Assembly (NCBI GenBank): GCA_963749825.1
Contig: CAVVOI010000012.1
Span: forward strand, 1-64,000
Reading direction: 5' to 3'
Source: UBA11865 sp963749825
GTDB taxonomy: Bacteria > Chloroflexota > Anaerolineae > Promineifilales > Promineifilaceae
DNA length: 64,000 bases
A program made the position numbers and the translations under genes. Below are positions 16,541-25,710 of the stretch, piece after piece (position 1 is the first letter of the stretch; each line of letters starts with the position of its first letter). The notes under the pieces were generated by a model. That model was given only the letters and a program-made list of their open reading frames with translations, ran no database searches and had not been told where the DNA came from.

Positions 16541-17756
16541 GGCCGTGGATACTGCGACAGCATCGATAAGGGTTTTCAAGGGGCGTGATAAGCCAATCAA
16601 TAACCGGCATCCTTGGATTTTTTCCGGCGCTATTCGTGAGATCGTTCGCGGTGCTCCACAACCGGGTGATATCGTTGAAATCATTGATGAAAACGATCAC
16701 TGGCTTGCCCATGCTTACTATAATCCCCATTCGCAAATTAGCGCCCGGATATTATCCTGGGATCCTGATGAACAGATTCATGAAGAATTTTGGTTTAAAA
16801 AGGTTCAGAGAGCCGTTCGTCGCCGCCAGGTACTAGGTTTAGAAGATCGCGGGACAACCGCTTTACGACTGATTTTTGCTGAGTCTGACGGTCTGCCTGG
16901 ATTGATTGTAGACCGGTATGAAGCTTATCTGGTCGTGCAATTTCTGACGTTGGGCGTTGATATTCGTAAAACTCTGATTACTCGTATACTGGAAGATACT
17001 CTTAAGCCAAGCGGGATATTGGAGCGATCCGATGTCAGCGTCAGGAAAAAGGAAGGGCTGAAGAAGGTTGTGGGCCTGCTTTCGGGAACAGGACCTCCAG
17101 ATTCGTTGAAGATCCTTGAGAATAATAGGGTCATGATGGCGGATCTTTACCGGGGCCACAAGACAGGGCTTTATCTGGATCAACGCGAAAATCGTCAAGC
17201 TATTTGCCAGCAACTCCACGTGGAAGGACGTGAAATACTCAATGTATTCGCTTATACGGGCGGATTCTCCTTATTCGCGGCCGCTAATCAGGCTCGGAAA
17301 ATAACCAACGTTGAAGCATCGGAAGCATTTCTCGGCGACATCAAAAATAATTTGGGTCTGAATAGTCTAGATCGTCCGCAGGATGAATACATACAAGGAG
17401 ATGCATTTCGAATTCTTCGAGAATTTAGGGATGAAGATCGGCAGTTTGATGTCATAATCTTGGACCCACCCAAATTCGCAAATACGAAGCAGGATATTCC
17501 GTCAGCCTGCAGAGGCTACAAAGATTTGAACTTGCTAGCGCTCCAGCTCCTTCGCCCTTTTGGATTGTTGGCCACCTTTTCTTGTTCCGGACTGGTTAGC
17601 GAAGATCTGTTCCAGAAAGTGCTATTCGGAGCTGCCGTGGATGCTGGACGAGACGTGCAAATAATTCAGCGCTTAGGCCAGGCCGCAGATCATCCTGTAT
17701 TGGTTACTTTTCCTGAATCTGCCTACCTTAAGGGCTTCATTTGCCAGGTAGTTTGA
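16512..17756 (+). CDS. rlmI: Class I SAM-dependent rRNA (cytosine-5)-methyltransferase, RlmI family
   Basis: An N-terminal PUA domain (RHPWIFSGAIRE near residue 30) is followed by the RlmI-type methyltransferase core. Landmarks are LRLIFAESDGLPGLIVDRY, HKTGLYLDQRENR, the SAM site LNVFAYTGGFSLFAA, IILDPPKFA and the catalytic-cysteine segment LATFSCSGLVS. E. coli RlmI makes m5C1962 in 23S rRNA; the site here is inferred from family. The frame is open from 16455, but that start would overlap mogA by 86 bases. ATG 16512 gives a 29-base overlap, and GTG 16545 is an alternative just after mogA with GAGG very close. The length of about 414 residues is normal. Confidence 0.88.
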   Translation: MRNEGIGWFEAVDTATASIRVFKGRDKPINNRHPWIFSGAIREIVRGAPQPGDIVEIIDENDHWLAHAYYNPHSQISARILSWDPDEQIHEEFWFKKVQRAVRRRQVLGLEDRGTTALRLIFAESDGLPGLIVDRYEAYLVVQFLTLGVDIRKTLITRILEDTLKPSGILERSDVSVRKKEGLKKVVGLLSGTGPPDSLKILENNRVMMADLYRGHKTGLYLDQRENRQAICQQLHVEGREILNVFAYTGGFSLFAAANQARKITNVEASEAFLGDIKNNLGLNSLDRPQDEYIQGDAFRILREFRDEDRQFDVIILDPPKFANTKQDIPSACRGYKDLNLLALQLLRPFGLLATFSCSGLVSEDLFQKVLFGAAVDAGRDVQIIQRLGQAADHPVLVTFPESAYLKGFICQVV

Positions 17757-17795
17757 CTTAATAAGACTGTAGATTTTTCAAAACGAAGTAAACCA

Positions 17796-17824
17796 TTGTC
17801 ATGTCATCGACTTATCATGATACT
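17796..17824 (+). promoter_or_regulatory. Candidate promoter for smc
   Basis: TTGTCA (17796-17801, 5/6) and GATACT (17819-17824, 4/6) are separated by 17 bases. The predicted transcript would start only a few bases before the ATG at 17836, which has no ribosome binding site, so a near-leaderless mRNA is possible. Confidence 0.35.
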
Positions 17825-17835
17825 GCCCGCGATCA

Positions 17836-20800
17836 ATGAGACTTAAGAGACTAACATTACACGGCTACAAAACATTTGCCACGAAGACAGCCTTTGAGTT
17901 TACCAATGGGATAACCGCCGTTATTGGACCTAATGGTAGTGGGAAAAGCAATATTGCTGATGCTCTGCGCTGGGTGTTAGGGGAACAAAGCTTTAGTACG
18001 CTCAGGGGCAAACGAACCTCAGACATGATCTTCACTGGCAGCCAACAAAGGCCACGGGCAGGAATGGCCCAGGCAATCCTCACTTTAGACAACTCGGCCG
18101 GCTGGTTACCCATTGATTATTCGGAAATTGAGATCGGCCGGCGGGCCTATCGTTCGGGCGAGAATGAATACCTCATCAACGGACAAAAAGTTCGCCTTCG
18201 TGACGTCTCAGAACTCCTTTCAAGTAGCGGGTTAGCCCATCGAACCTACACCATTATCGGTCAGGGCCTGGTCGATCAGGCCTTATCTCTTAGGGCTGAT
18301 GAAAGACGTTCGTTGTTTGAAGAAGCCGCCGGTATCAGCCTCTATAAATCACGGCGGGCGGAGACCTTGCGGCGTCTCGAGGAAACAAACCACAATCTTG
18401 AGCGGTTGCATGATATCTTGAGCGAAATCGGGCCGCGATTGAACAGCCTGAAACGCCAGGCGAATCGCGCCCAGAACTACGAGCAAGTAGCGGCTGACCT
18501 TCGATATCACCTCCGGATCTGGTACGGCTATAAATGGGTAAAAGCAAAACAAGATTTGCGTCAAAAAAGATATGAAGGCGAACAATCAAAAAGCGAGTGG
18601 GAATTTGAACGACGCGGGATGCTCAACCTTCAGGAGGAAATTCAAAAGCAGCGTTTGTTGGCCAGAAAATTGCAGAAAGAAGTTGAATCGACCGGTATCA
18701 AACAAGAAGATGTCCGCGTAAAACTCGACGACTCCCGCAGACTTGTTGCCGTACTTCGTGAAAGACGATCGGCCATCACCCAACAACAGGTTGACCTAGA
18801 TGAAGAAATTCCTCGCCTGGAACAACAACAGAAGATGGCCTTGTCAGCGTTGGAACAAGCAGTCATTGACTTGACAAGCGTCCAAAATGAGTTCCAGGAA
18901 AATGAAAAAGCCTGGCAACAATTTGAATTGACTATCAAGTCAACACAAGATGAGATCGAGACCAAAAAAAACCATTTGAAGAATCTGGAATTTCAACGGG
19001 ATGGACTTCGAAGCGACATAGCGAAAAACGAAGGAATCCTGGACCAACTTCAGCAACGCCTGCGGGAAAGCGAGGAATTGCTGGCAGATAACTCCCAATT
19101 GACCCAGATTACGGCCGATATTGAACGCCAGAAAAAAACGCAAGAAGTTGATAAAAGCCGACTGCAGCAACTAGATGATAAAGTTGTCATTCTTGAGCAA
19201 AAACGCAGTGACTTGGCCGACGATTATTCAACATTCCGAACGGAAATCGAAGCTCTAGAAGCAGAATGCGCCCAATTACGTGACGTTGTTGCAGCCTTGC
19301 AGGTCCGTCATGATTTGATGGAAGAGATGCGATTGGACGCTCAGCCGGAAATCGAAACTGCTCAAAACCTGGTACGATTTGTCGATACAGTACAGATTGA
19401 AGAACGATATCAGAGAGCGGTTGATTCTGCTCTCAAACATCGTTTGTCAACTTATTTAGTACCCGATGTCCAGTCAATGTGGTCCCTACTGGATCTCAAC
19501 GCAGACGAATGGCTCGTATCCGCCGTTGCCGGCAAATTAAATGTACCCCAACCACTTCAAAGACCTTCAAGCAGTGGCGTCATTGATTGGGCCGATAATT
19601 TGGTTAAGGTAAGCAGCGAATCGCGAGATATGGCGAGACTTTTGTTAGGTCGTGTCTTGATCGTTCAGTCGCGTGATGATGCTTATGAGATCATCGGTGA
19701 ATTGCCGCCAGGTTCGATGGCCGCCTCCTTGGATGGATTTGTGGTTCACTCGGGGGGGTTGGTGGAGTCCGTCCCGATTAGAAGTGGGGCCAATGTTCTC
19801 GCTGCTCAAGAAGAATTTAGGGATACAGCCGTTGAATTGGAAAACAAAGTATCATCGCTATACGAAAAGACGCACGAACTTGAATTGGCAAAAGAAAAGG
19901 CAGCAAAGATACAGACTGCCCTGGATGATCTTGTAGCCGAAGAAGATACTCATAAGAAGCAAATTGCCGAAATAGATCAAAAAATTAGCCAATCCCAAAG
20001 AGCCTTGGATTTGGTTCAGCAGAAATGGCAAATGCTTCACGAGCTGCGACTTACTGGCGAAGCCGATCTGAAAAAGTTTAGTAAGCAAATTTCTACACTA
20101 GAAGCATCTTTGGTGGCAAATAAAGCGACGTTACAAGAAAAGTCTCGGCAGATAGAGCTGGCTAGACAGCAACTGGTTACCTTGCCCGTAGCAGAAACTG
20201 AAGAACAGAAGCGCCAACTGAAGCAAAAGGCGGATGCAGCCAGGACGATACTGGCCGGCCGGCAGGCAGTTGTTGATAGTCGAAGGGCGACATTATCCCA
20301 GATTGAAAGCCTACTGCAGAGGCGAACCGAAAGGCAGGCAGAGTTGAAGAATGCCTGGCAGGCACTTCAAATCGAAGTTGAGGAAGCCAATCTTAAGAAT
20401 CTGCAAAGCGAAATGTCTGCTTTCGAGACAACACTCAGCCCACTAAAAGAGCAAGCTGTTACTAATCGAAATAAATTAGCCCAGCTTGAAAGCCAACTGG
20501 ACCGTTTTCAACGATCCAGCCATGAGCTGGAGACCCAATATACTCAGGCAAGAATCGAACTAAACCAGAGTGAAAATCAGATTGAGGCGCTTCGAGAGCG
20601 GATAACAGTAGATTTAGGTCTTGTGAACCTGCGATATGATGACGATCAGGCAGGCCAATCGCCGTTGCCCATCGCCGAAGTCGTCGAGCAGTTGCCAGAT
20701 GTAGAGGTATTACCAGAAGATATAGAAGAAACAATCCAGCGTTACCGGGGCCAACTCACGCGTATGGGAGGGTTCAATCCCGATGCGCCGGCCGAATACG

Positions 20801-21381
20801 AAGAAACCTTAGCGAGGCATGAATACCTGGGACAACAAATAGAGGATCTTGCTGAGACTCAAACAAGATTGCGCCAGGTAATTGATGAGCTAGACGACCA
20901 GACTTCTTTGGCCTTCGCTGCCATCGTTAAGAAGGTTGACGCCCTCTTTGGAGATGTGTTCAAGCGATTATTCGGTGGTGGATCTGCCCAATTAGTACTA
21001 ACCGATCCCGAAGACTTGATTAACAGTGGTGTTGATATCGTTGCCAGGCTACCGCGACGTCGCGAACAAGGGTTGGCGCTTCTCTCCGGTGGGGAAAGAT
21101 CGCTCACGGCCGTCGCCCTGATATTCGCTCTATTGAAGGTCTCCCCAACCCCGTTCTGTGTTCTCGACGAAGTGGACGCAATGCTCGATGAGGCCAACGT
21201 GACCCGCTTCCGCGATTTGTTGCATGAGTTGAGCGAACAAACGCAGTTTATCTTGATTACTCATAATAGGGGTACAGTTCAAGTTGCCGAAAGCGTCTAC
21301 GGCGTGAGCATGGGCGCCGATAGTGTCAGTCAGGTCGTTTCAATAAGGCCAGAAGATTATATTAGTCACTTCGACGAGTAA
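17836..21381 (+). CDS. smc: Chromosome segregation ATPase SMC
   Basis: The 1181-residue protein is a full-length bacterial SMC, which organises and separates sister chromosomes with ScpA and ScpB. Walker A (GPNGSGKSNI) is at residues 31-40. Long coiled coils run through about 170-480 and 660-1010 around a hinge at about 500-640. The C-terminal head has LLSGGERSLTAVAL and Walker B with FCVLDEVDAMLDEAN. ScpA and ScpB are not nearby. The gene ends in front of the strong hairpin at 21420-21456. No Shine-Dalgarno sequence is visible before the ATG. Confidence 0.96.
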   Translation: MRLKRLTLHGYKTFATKTAFEFTNGITAVIGPNGSGKSNIADALRWVLGEQSFSTLRGKRTSDMIFTGSQQRPRAGMAQAILTLDNSAGWLPIDYSEIEIGRRAYRSGENEYLINGQKVRLRDVSELLSSSGLAHRTYTIIGQGLVDQALSLRADERRSLFEEAAGISLYKSRRAETLRRLEETNHNLERLHDILSEIGPRLNSLKRQANRAQNYEQVAADLRYHLRIWYGYKWVKAKQDLRQKRYEGEQSKSEWEFERRGMLNLQEEIQKQRLLARKLQKEVESTGIKQEDVRVKLDDSRRLVAVLRERRSAITQQQVDLDEEIPRLEQQQKMALSALEQAVIDLTSVQNEFQENEKAWQQFELTIKSTQDEIETKKNHLKNLEFQRDGLRSDIAKNEGILDQLQQRLRESEELLADNSQLTQITADIERQKKTQEVDKSRLQQLDDKVVILEQKRSDLADDYSTFRTEIEALEAECAQLRDVVAALQVRHDLMEEMRLDAQPEIETAQNLVRFVDTVQIEERYQRAVDSALKHRLSTYLVPDVQSMWSLLDLNADEWLVSAVAGKLNVPQPLQRPSSSGVIDWADNLVKVSSESRDMARLLLGRVLIVQSRDDAYEIIGELPPGSMAASLDGFVVHSGGLVESVPIRSGANVLAAQEEFRDTAVELENKVSSLYEKTHELELAKEKAAKIQTALDDLVAEEDTHKKQIAEIDQKISQSQRALDLVQQKWQMLHELRLTGEADLKKFSKQISTLEASLVANKATLQEKSRQIELARQQLVTLPVAETEEQKRQLKQKADAARTILAGRQAVVDSRRATLSQIESLLQRRTERQAELKNAWQALQIEVEEANLKNLQSEMSAFETTLSPLKEQAVTNRNKLAQLESQLDRFQRSSHELETQYTQARIELNQSENQIEALRERITVDLGLVNLRYDDDQAGQSPLPIAEVVEQLPDVEVLPEDIEETIQRYRGQLTRMGGFNPDAPAEYEETLARHEYLGQQIEDLAETQTRLRQVIDELDDQTSLAFAAIVKKVDALFGDVFKRLFGGGSAQLVLTDPEDLINSGVDIVARLPRRREQGLALLSGGERSLTAVALIFALLKVSPTPFCVLDEVDAMLDEANVTRFRDLLHELSEQTQFILITHNRGTVQVAESVYGVSMGADSVSQVVSIRPEDYISHFDE

Positions 21382-21419
21382 GAATTTTCCCCCCTAGTCT
21401 CCAATCACCAATAAACGAA

Positions 21420-21456
21420 AACGGGTTGGACAACGAAAGGCGTTGTCCAACCCGTT
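21420..21456. terminator. Bidirectional hairpin terminator between smc and the SurA-like gene
   Basis: A perfect 16-bp stem (21420-21435 with 21441-21456) closes a five-base loop. It is followed on the plus strand by AATTTATTTAT, and on the minus strand by TTCGTTTATT. It sits between the convergent smc and the foldase gene and can serve both. It is the strongest hairpin in the window. Confidence 0.85.
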
Positions 21457-21520
21457 AATTTATTTATGATTGTAGGGTTTGGTGAGACATTCCCGGTGTC
21501 CCTGCCCAAACGACCTGGAA

Positions 21521-22885
21521 CTACTGCTCAACCGTTACCTGAATTTCGGGGATTTCCAAAGCCGGTGTCGGCGGGCCAGGAGTCGGCGGCATTAAGAAAC
21601 GACGGTCGAGTATCGGCCGTTGGGGCACATTCGCTCGCCATCTTTCAAATACCTCAACGCCGGTCACTTTTTGGGATTCTAACCAACTGGTGAACAGTTC
21701 CTGCTTGGCCGCGCTCAAGGCAGCTTCGCTTAGCGGTCGAATTTCCCTGCCGCTTACCATGATGATGTAGTAGCGATCACTGCCCTCTTCGTTTACATCG
21801 GGCACGTTAAAGATCGCGCTGGGTTCATTGATTTCCTGGCTAAAAACTGCCTCAGCTAATTCTGCTCCAAAGAAATCAACTAGTTCATCTTTATTTCGCC
21901 AAAGAACTTCACTGGCGATTGTGGCACCGTCGGCGGCTTCTTCCGGAGGCCGGCTGCGAATCCCATTCCAAACAACTAGAAATCCATCTTGATTCACATC
22001 GGCGAGAGCCTCTTTTGCCTTCTCCTCCGAGTCGAAGGAAATGAAATAATAACTGGCATGTTCAGCTGACGTTGGCAACTCTTCCTCATCGACTAGCGCC
22101 TCTGTGAGCAGTTCCTGGTACAGTTGCGCCCGAACCACTTCTCGAAGATCAACTTCCTCAACCCCAAACCCACCTAAACGGTCGAGGGTTTCCGTCAGGC
22201 TCTCTTCAAATGAGTCAAGCGACACAGGCGTTGAGGTAGGGAGTGGAGTCCCAGTCGGTCCGGCGACCGCAGTGGGAAATGGTGTACTGGTAGGCAGTAT
22301 ATCGGTGATCACTGCCGTCGGGATGGGAGTCAATGATGGTGTTGGCATGATAGTCTCGGTTGGCGAAGGAAAGGCAGTAGGCACAGCGCCACCAAAATAG
22401 TTAAATGACTCCTCAATCTCCTTTTGCACATCGTCTTCGGAAACGATGATTCCGCGAGCGGCCGCTGCCTGTAAAACCACTTGCTCGTCTACCATCTGGT
22501 CGAGGACAAGCTGCCCCATCGTTTGTGGATCTTCCAGCAGTCCGATTTGTTGTCCTGCGAATTGTTGCACCTGGCCAATATCCTGGCTAAATGTCTCTGC
22601 CAAATCTTCTAGCCCAACAATTAACTGAGCCCGCTGTAGCCGGACCCGACTCTGCCAATCGTGTAAAGGGATTTCAACACCGTTAATATTGGCCACCGGC
22701 GTCGAAGGCTTAATGGCGAGCTCATTTACCACCCCAACTAGCAAGATTGCCGCTAAAAGAATGGCGATGCCAATAATGATCAAACGAACCTGGCGGGTTT
22801 GTCTTTGTTGTTTCCGCGCCAATAATATTTCTTTACGACTTTGGCGCCGTGATTCCTCTTCAAGTTGATTACGCTTTTTGGCCAT
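21521..22885 (-). CDS. Membrane-anchored SurA/PrsA-like foldase
   Basis: A 454-residue protein with a charged cytoplasmic N-terminus, one membrane segment at about residues 33-57 and a SurA N-terminal-like helical region (about 65-165, with the QVVLQAAAARGIIVSEDDVQ segment). A Thr/Pro-rich insert follows (about 170-230) and then a second part. Residues about 270-400 may be a degenerate parvulin domain, but key residues are not obvious, so peptidyl-prolyl isomerase activity is uncertain. The frame extends 33 codons upstream to 22984, but that would overlap rpsR; the ATG at 22885 lies 17 bases after the rpsR stop and is preferred. It probably assists folding of exported proteins. Co-transcription with rpsF-rpsR is likely. 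Confidence 0.75.
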   Translation of the reverse strand: MAKKRNQLEEESRRQSRKEILLARKQQRQTRQVRLIIIGIAILLAAILLVGVVNELAIKPSTPVANINGVEIPLHDWQSRVRLQRAQLIVGLEDLAETFSQDIGQVQQFAGQQIGLLEDPQTMGQLVLDQMVDEQVVLQAAAARGIIVSEDDVQKEIEESFNYFGGAVPTAFPSPTETIMPTPSLTPIPTAVITDILPTSTPFPTAVAGPTGTPLPTSTPVSLDSFEESLTETLDRLGGFGVEEVDLREVVRAQLYQELLTEALVDEEELPTSAEHASYYFISFDSEEKAKEALADVNQDGFLVVWNGIRSRPPEEAADGATIASEVLWRNKDELVDFFGAELAEAVFSQEINEPSAIFNVPDVNEEGSDRYYIIMVSGREIRPLSEAALSAAKQELFTSWLESQKVTGVEVFERWRANVPQRPILDRRFLMPPTPGPPTPALEIPEIQVTVEQ

Positions 22886-22902
22886 CTTTTGTTTTTCAGT
22901 GA

Positions 22903-23187
22903 TTAATCGACTACGAAGGGTAATAGCGCAATGTGACGTGCTCTTTTCACGGCCTTGGCCAGACCTCGTTGGTGCTTCGCGCATGTTCCTGTCTGGCGAC
23001 GGGGACGAATTCGGCCGTGCTCGGTTAGGTAACGACGAAGAACCTCATATTGCTTGTAGTCGATTTCATTAACCTTTTCCACACAAAAAGCGCAGATGCG
23101 ACGTCTTCTGTGATAAGGACTCGAATCCAAGTCATCACTTTCACTGCTATCTCTATCTCTATCTCTATCTCTATCTCTATCATTCAT
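22903..23187 (-). CDS. rpsR: 30S ribosomal protein bS18 with an Arg-Asp repeat N-terminus
   Basis: bS18 binds bS6 on the platform of the 30S subunit. The core (about residues 25-94) is typical, with the zinc-binding form visible as CAFC and a later CAKH, and with the ending ARHIALLPF. The N-terminus is extended by an Arg-Asp dipeptide repeat followed by an acidic stretch, encoded by the hexanucleotide repeat at 23147-23181. The frame opens at a TTG at 23217, but AAGGAG nine bases before the ATG at 23187 supports the later start, giving 94 residues. No ssb gene lies between it and rpsF, unlike the common rpsF-ssb-rpsR order. Confidence 0.93.
   Translation of the reverse strand: MNDRDRDRDRDRDSSESDDLDSSPYHRRRRICAFCVEKVNEIDYKQYEVLRRYLTEHGRIRPRRQTGTCAKHQRGLAKAVKRARHIALLPFVVD
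23147..23181 (-). repeat. Hexanucleotide tandem repeat inside rpsR
   Basis: The plus strand reads CTATCT five times plus CTATC. Because the unit is six bases, it encodes alternating Arg and Asp in rpsR and copy-number change would keep the reading frame, changing only the length of the N-terminal extension. Confidence 0.9.
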
Positions 23188-23301
23188 CTTTCTTGACTCC
23201 TTTTTCTGATCAACCAAACACTAACATCGGACTAACGAGAAACTTTTTATCGTCGTCTGCAACATCAAGATATTCACCGATTTATAAAAATAGTGGGCTG
23301 A

Positions 23302-23595
23302 TCAGTCGTCTTTTCGAACGACAAGGTGACGCAGTATTTCATCCATGTAGGTGAAATTTCGCTCAATCTCGCTGATCTTTACAGGGTCTAAGGCGACTTC
23401 ATAATATACATAATAGCCCTCGGTCTGCTTCTGTATTGGGTAGGCTAATGTCTTATGGCCCCAATGCTCAGACTTCAGTTCGACGTCATCGGGCTTACCT
23501 TCGGTTAGCAAGCCTTCGATGCGACCCAAAACATCCTTTTGGGCATCATCTTCCAGACCTGCATTCAGAATCACTGTGACTTCATATTCACGCAT
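23302..23595 (-). CDS. rpsF: 30S ribosomal protein bS6
   Basis: A 97-residue bS6, which pairs with bS18 in the 30S subunit. Features are the starting MREYEVTVIL strand, the GKPDDVELKSEHWGHKTLAYPI region (in parts), the YYVYYEVAL strand and the C-terminal LRHLVVRKDD. AAGGAG lies ten bases before the ATG at 23595. It is the first gene of a minus-strand group rpsF-rpsR-foldase, with a 114-base gap before rpsR that has no gene in it. Confidence 0.95.
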   Translation of the reverse strand: MREYEVTVILNAGLEDDAQKDVLGRIEGLLTEGKPDDVELKSEHWGHKTLAYPIQKQTEGYYVYYEVALDPVKISEIERNFTYMDEILRHLVVRKDD

Positions 23596-23713
23596 GCTGC
23601 CTATTCTCCTTTCCTTGGAATCACTCTAGCGAGCATCTGCCCTTGCTAATGTCAAGAGCGGAAAACGGCGACCAAACCCAATCTTTCAGGTATGTGCCGT
23701 GCAACAGCCGAAA

Positions 23714-23741
23714 ATCATACCACAAAATCCTCCGTAAGCAA
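23714..23741 (-). promoter_or_regulatory. Candidate extended -10 promoter for rpsF
   Basis: On the minus strand TATGAT (23719-23714) is preceded by TGG, giving an extended -10, with TTGCTT (23741-23736) 16 bases upstream. The leader to rpsF would be about 110 bases, enough to hold an S6:S18 autoregulatory structure, although I cannot confirm one. Confidence 0.45.
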
Positions 23742-23760
23742 GCATGATGTCCTGTTGCTT

Positions 23761-23787
23761 TTGCCAGTTCGGTCAACTAGGTATAAT
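23761..23787 (+). promoter_or_regulatory. Candidate promoter for the GH99-like surface protein
   Basis: A perfect TATAAT at 23782-23787 has TTGCCA at 23761-23766 upstream, with a short 15-base spacer. It would produce a leader of about 100 bases before the ATG at 23893. Confidence 0.4.
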
Positions 23788-23892
23788 TATTCGTTCTCAA
23801 ATACATCATTCCAAGATGACAGCATCCTAAATGACGAAAGCATCTGAGCATTTAAAAATCGGAAATCTTAATCTATTATATCTTTATGTCGC

Positions 23893-25710
23893 ATGCCAAT
23901 ATTACGCTATCTGAATATGTTTCCTAGAGTACGAAAGATAAACATCTCGTTTCTTGTGCTACCCTTCGTTCTTGGCCTTTTGTTGTTAGTTAGAAATCCG
24001 GCCGAGGCGCAAGGACAGACGAGGCTCGTCTTGGCTTTTTATTACGCCTGGTACAATCCCGGTTCATTCGGGCCCGGACACACGCCATTCCAACCACCTC
24101 AACCGTATTCATCAATGGACTCCGGCACAATTCAACGCCATGTGAACCAGGCCAAGGCGGCCGGCATCGATGCATTTGTTCAAAGTTGGTATGGTCCTTC
24201 AGCGAACCAAACCGAATCAAATTTCCAAAACCTTTTGAACATCGCTTCGGGTAACGGCTTCAAGGCTGCCGTCGATTTCGAAACGGGAAGCCCTTTTTTT
24301 TCAGGCAATGGCGACAGAGTCCAGGCCTTGAATACCCTATTGTCTACACATGCTAATCATGGGGCGTATTTGCGGGTTGACGGCAAACCGGTCGTATTTT
24401 TTTGGGCTAACTGGTTGCTCAGCGTTGGCGAGTGGGCTTCAATCAGAGAACAAGTCGATCCAAATCACAATTCCATTTGGATCGCCGAGGGAGGCAGTCC
24501 CCAATACCTCTCCGTCTTTGACGGATTACACTTGTACAATATCGCCTGGTCCAATAGCCCGGCCGGAACGGCCGCTTCTTGGGCCGCCAATACTCGTGCG
24601 GCATCGGCCACTTATGGCAGCTATAAATATTGGGTTGCCACCGCCATGCCCGGGTTCAATGACTCCTTGTTGGGGCGTGGAGACGCAACTATCGTCCGCG
24701 ATAGGGCTGGCGGCTCATATTACCAGTCAAGCTTTAGCGGCGCGGCCGCTAGCTCTCCTGATATGTTGATCATCAACTCCTTCAATGAGTGGGCTGAGGG
24801 CAGTCACATAGAACCAAGTGTAGAATTCGGTAATACCTACTTAGACTTGACTTCCCAGTTCAGCTCGGGCTTCAAATCTGGGAGCATTGCCCCACCGGCC
24901 CCCGTTATCCAGGCGACCAGTCCTACTTTTCCAACATCACAGCCTTCTTTCACACCGACCTTCGGCCCATCGCCAACGCCGACCATAACGCCGTCTCCTA
25001 GCAGCACGCCTTCGCCTACCGCTTCGCCGACCCCTGTGGCTTCTCCGACACCAAGGGACGATGGCGCCATCGTCTACGAAGTCATCGCCGGTGATTCGCT
25101 CATCGCCATCGCCGGTCGATTTGGTATAACTGTTGATGAAATCCTCATCTTAAACGAGCGAACCACAGAAGATGTCCTCAGGGTTGGAGACCTATTGATC
25201 ATCGGCTACGAAGAGCGAGCTGAAGGCGTATCTTTCCCCGAATTTCCTGGCGCCCTGATCCGAGGTGATGGCGCCGCAATTTACACGGTCAAAGAAGGGG
25301 ATACACCAATCGGAATCGCCTTGGCTTATGATTTGTCATTGGCAGAGCTTTATGAACTGAATGATGGTTATAATGAGGAAAGCGTTCTGCAAATTGGACA
25401 GCAACTAATCGTTGGCTTTCGACCCACTCCTCAAGAAGTTGGCGGCTCATCTGAAGTACCTTCCCCAGAACCTTCACCTACCCCAACCCAGAGCCCATCA
25501 AATACACCTGTTCCATCGCCGACCTTGACATTAATACCGGTCACTGTAACAGTTGAGCCAATTGAAACTGGCGAGTCTCAGGTTGCGGATAGTCTTGTGG
25601 ATGACAACTCACCCACTCAATCTCTTGGGATTTTGCCAGCCGTGCTAGGCGTAGCCCTGGTTTTAGCTCTGATTGGCGGTGTTTTGCTCTACCTGAGTCG
25701 GCGCTCTTAA
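23893..25710 (+). CDS. GH99-like glycoside hydrolase with two LysM domains and C-terminal anchor
   Basis: A 605-residue surface protein. A signal sequence covers about residues 15-38. The catalytic-type region at about 43-330 resembles the GH99/endo-alpha-mannosidase group: FYYAWYNPG, then GIDAFVQSWYG, then INSFNEWAEGSHIEPS with the Glu-rich active-site segment. A Pro/Thr/Ser linker follows, then two LysM domains (about 395-440, 460-505), another Pro/Thr/Ser linker and a membrane segment (about 578-600) ending in Arg-rich LSRRS. LysM domains bind GlcNAc polymers such as peptidoglycan. The substrate is inferred, not shown. Its TAA overlaps the radA stop codon on the other strand. Confidence 0.82.
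   Translation: MPILRYLNMFPRVRKINISFLVLPFVLGLLLLVRNPAEAQGQTRLVLAFYYAWYNPGSFGPGHTPFQPPQPYSSMDSGTIQRHVNQAKAAGIDAFVQSWYGPSANQTESNFQNLLNIASGNGFKAAVDFETGSPFFSGNGDRVQALNTLLSTHANHGAYLRVDGKPVVFFWANWLLSVGEWASIREQVDPNHNSIWIAEGGSPQYLSVFDGLHLYNIAWSNSPAGTAASWAANTRAASATYGSYKYWVATAMPGFNDSLLGRGDATIVRDRAGGSYYQSSFSGAAASSPDMLIINSFNEWAEGSHIEPSVEFGNTYLDLTSQFSSGFKSGSIAPPAPVIQATSPTFPTSQPSFTPTFGPSPTPTITPSPSSTPSPTASPTPVASPTPRDDGAIVYEVIAGDSLIAIAGRFGITVDEILILNERTTEDVLRVGDLLIIGYEERAEGVSFPEFPGALIRGDGAAIYTVKEGDTPIGIALAYDLSLAELYELNDGYNEESVLQIGQQLIVGFRPTPQEVGGSSEVPSPEPSPTPTQSPSNTPVPSPTLTLIPVTVTVEPIETGESQVADSLVDDNSPTQSLGILPAVLGVALVLALIGGVLLYLSRRS

Noticed and set aside
16093..16563. 156-codon minus-strand frame opposite mogA
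   Set aside because: mogA motifs on the plus strand fully explain the region.
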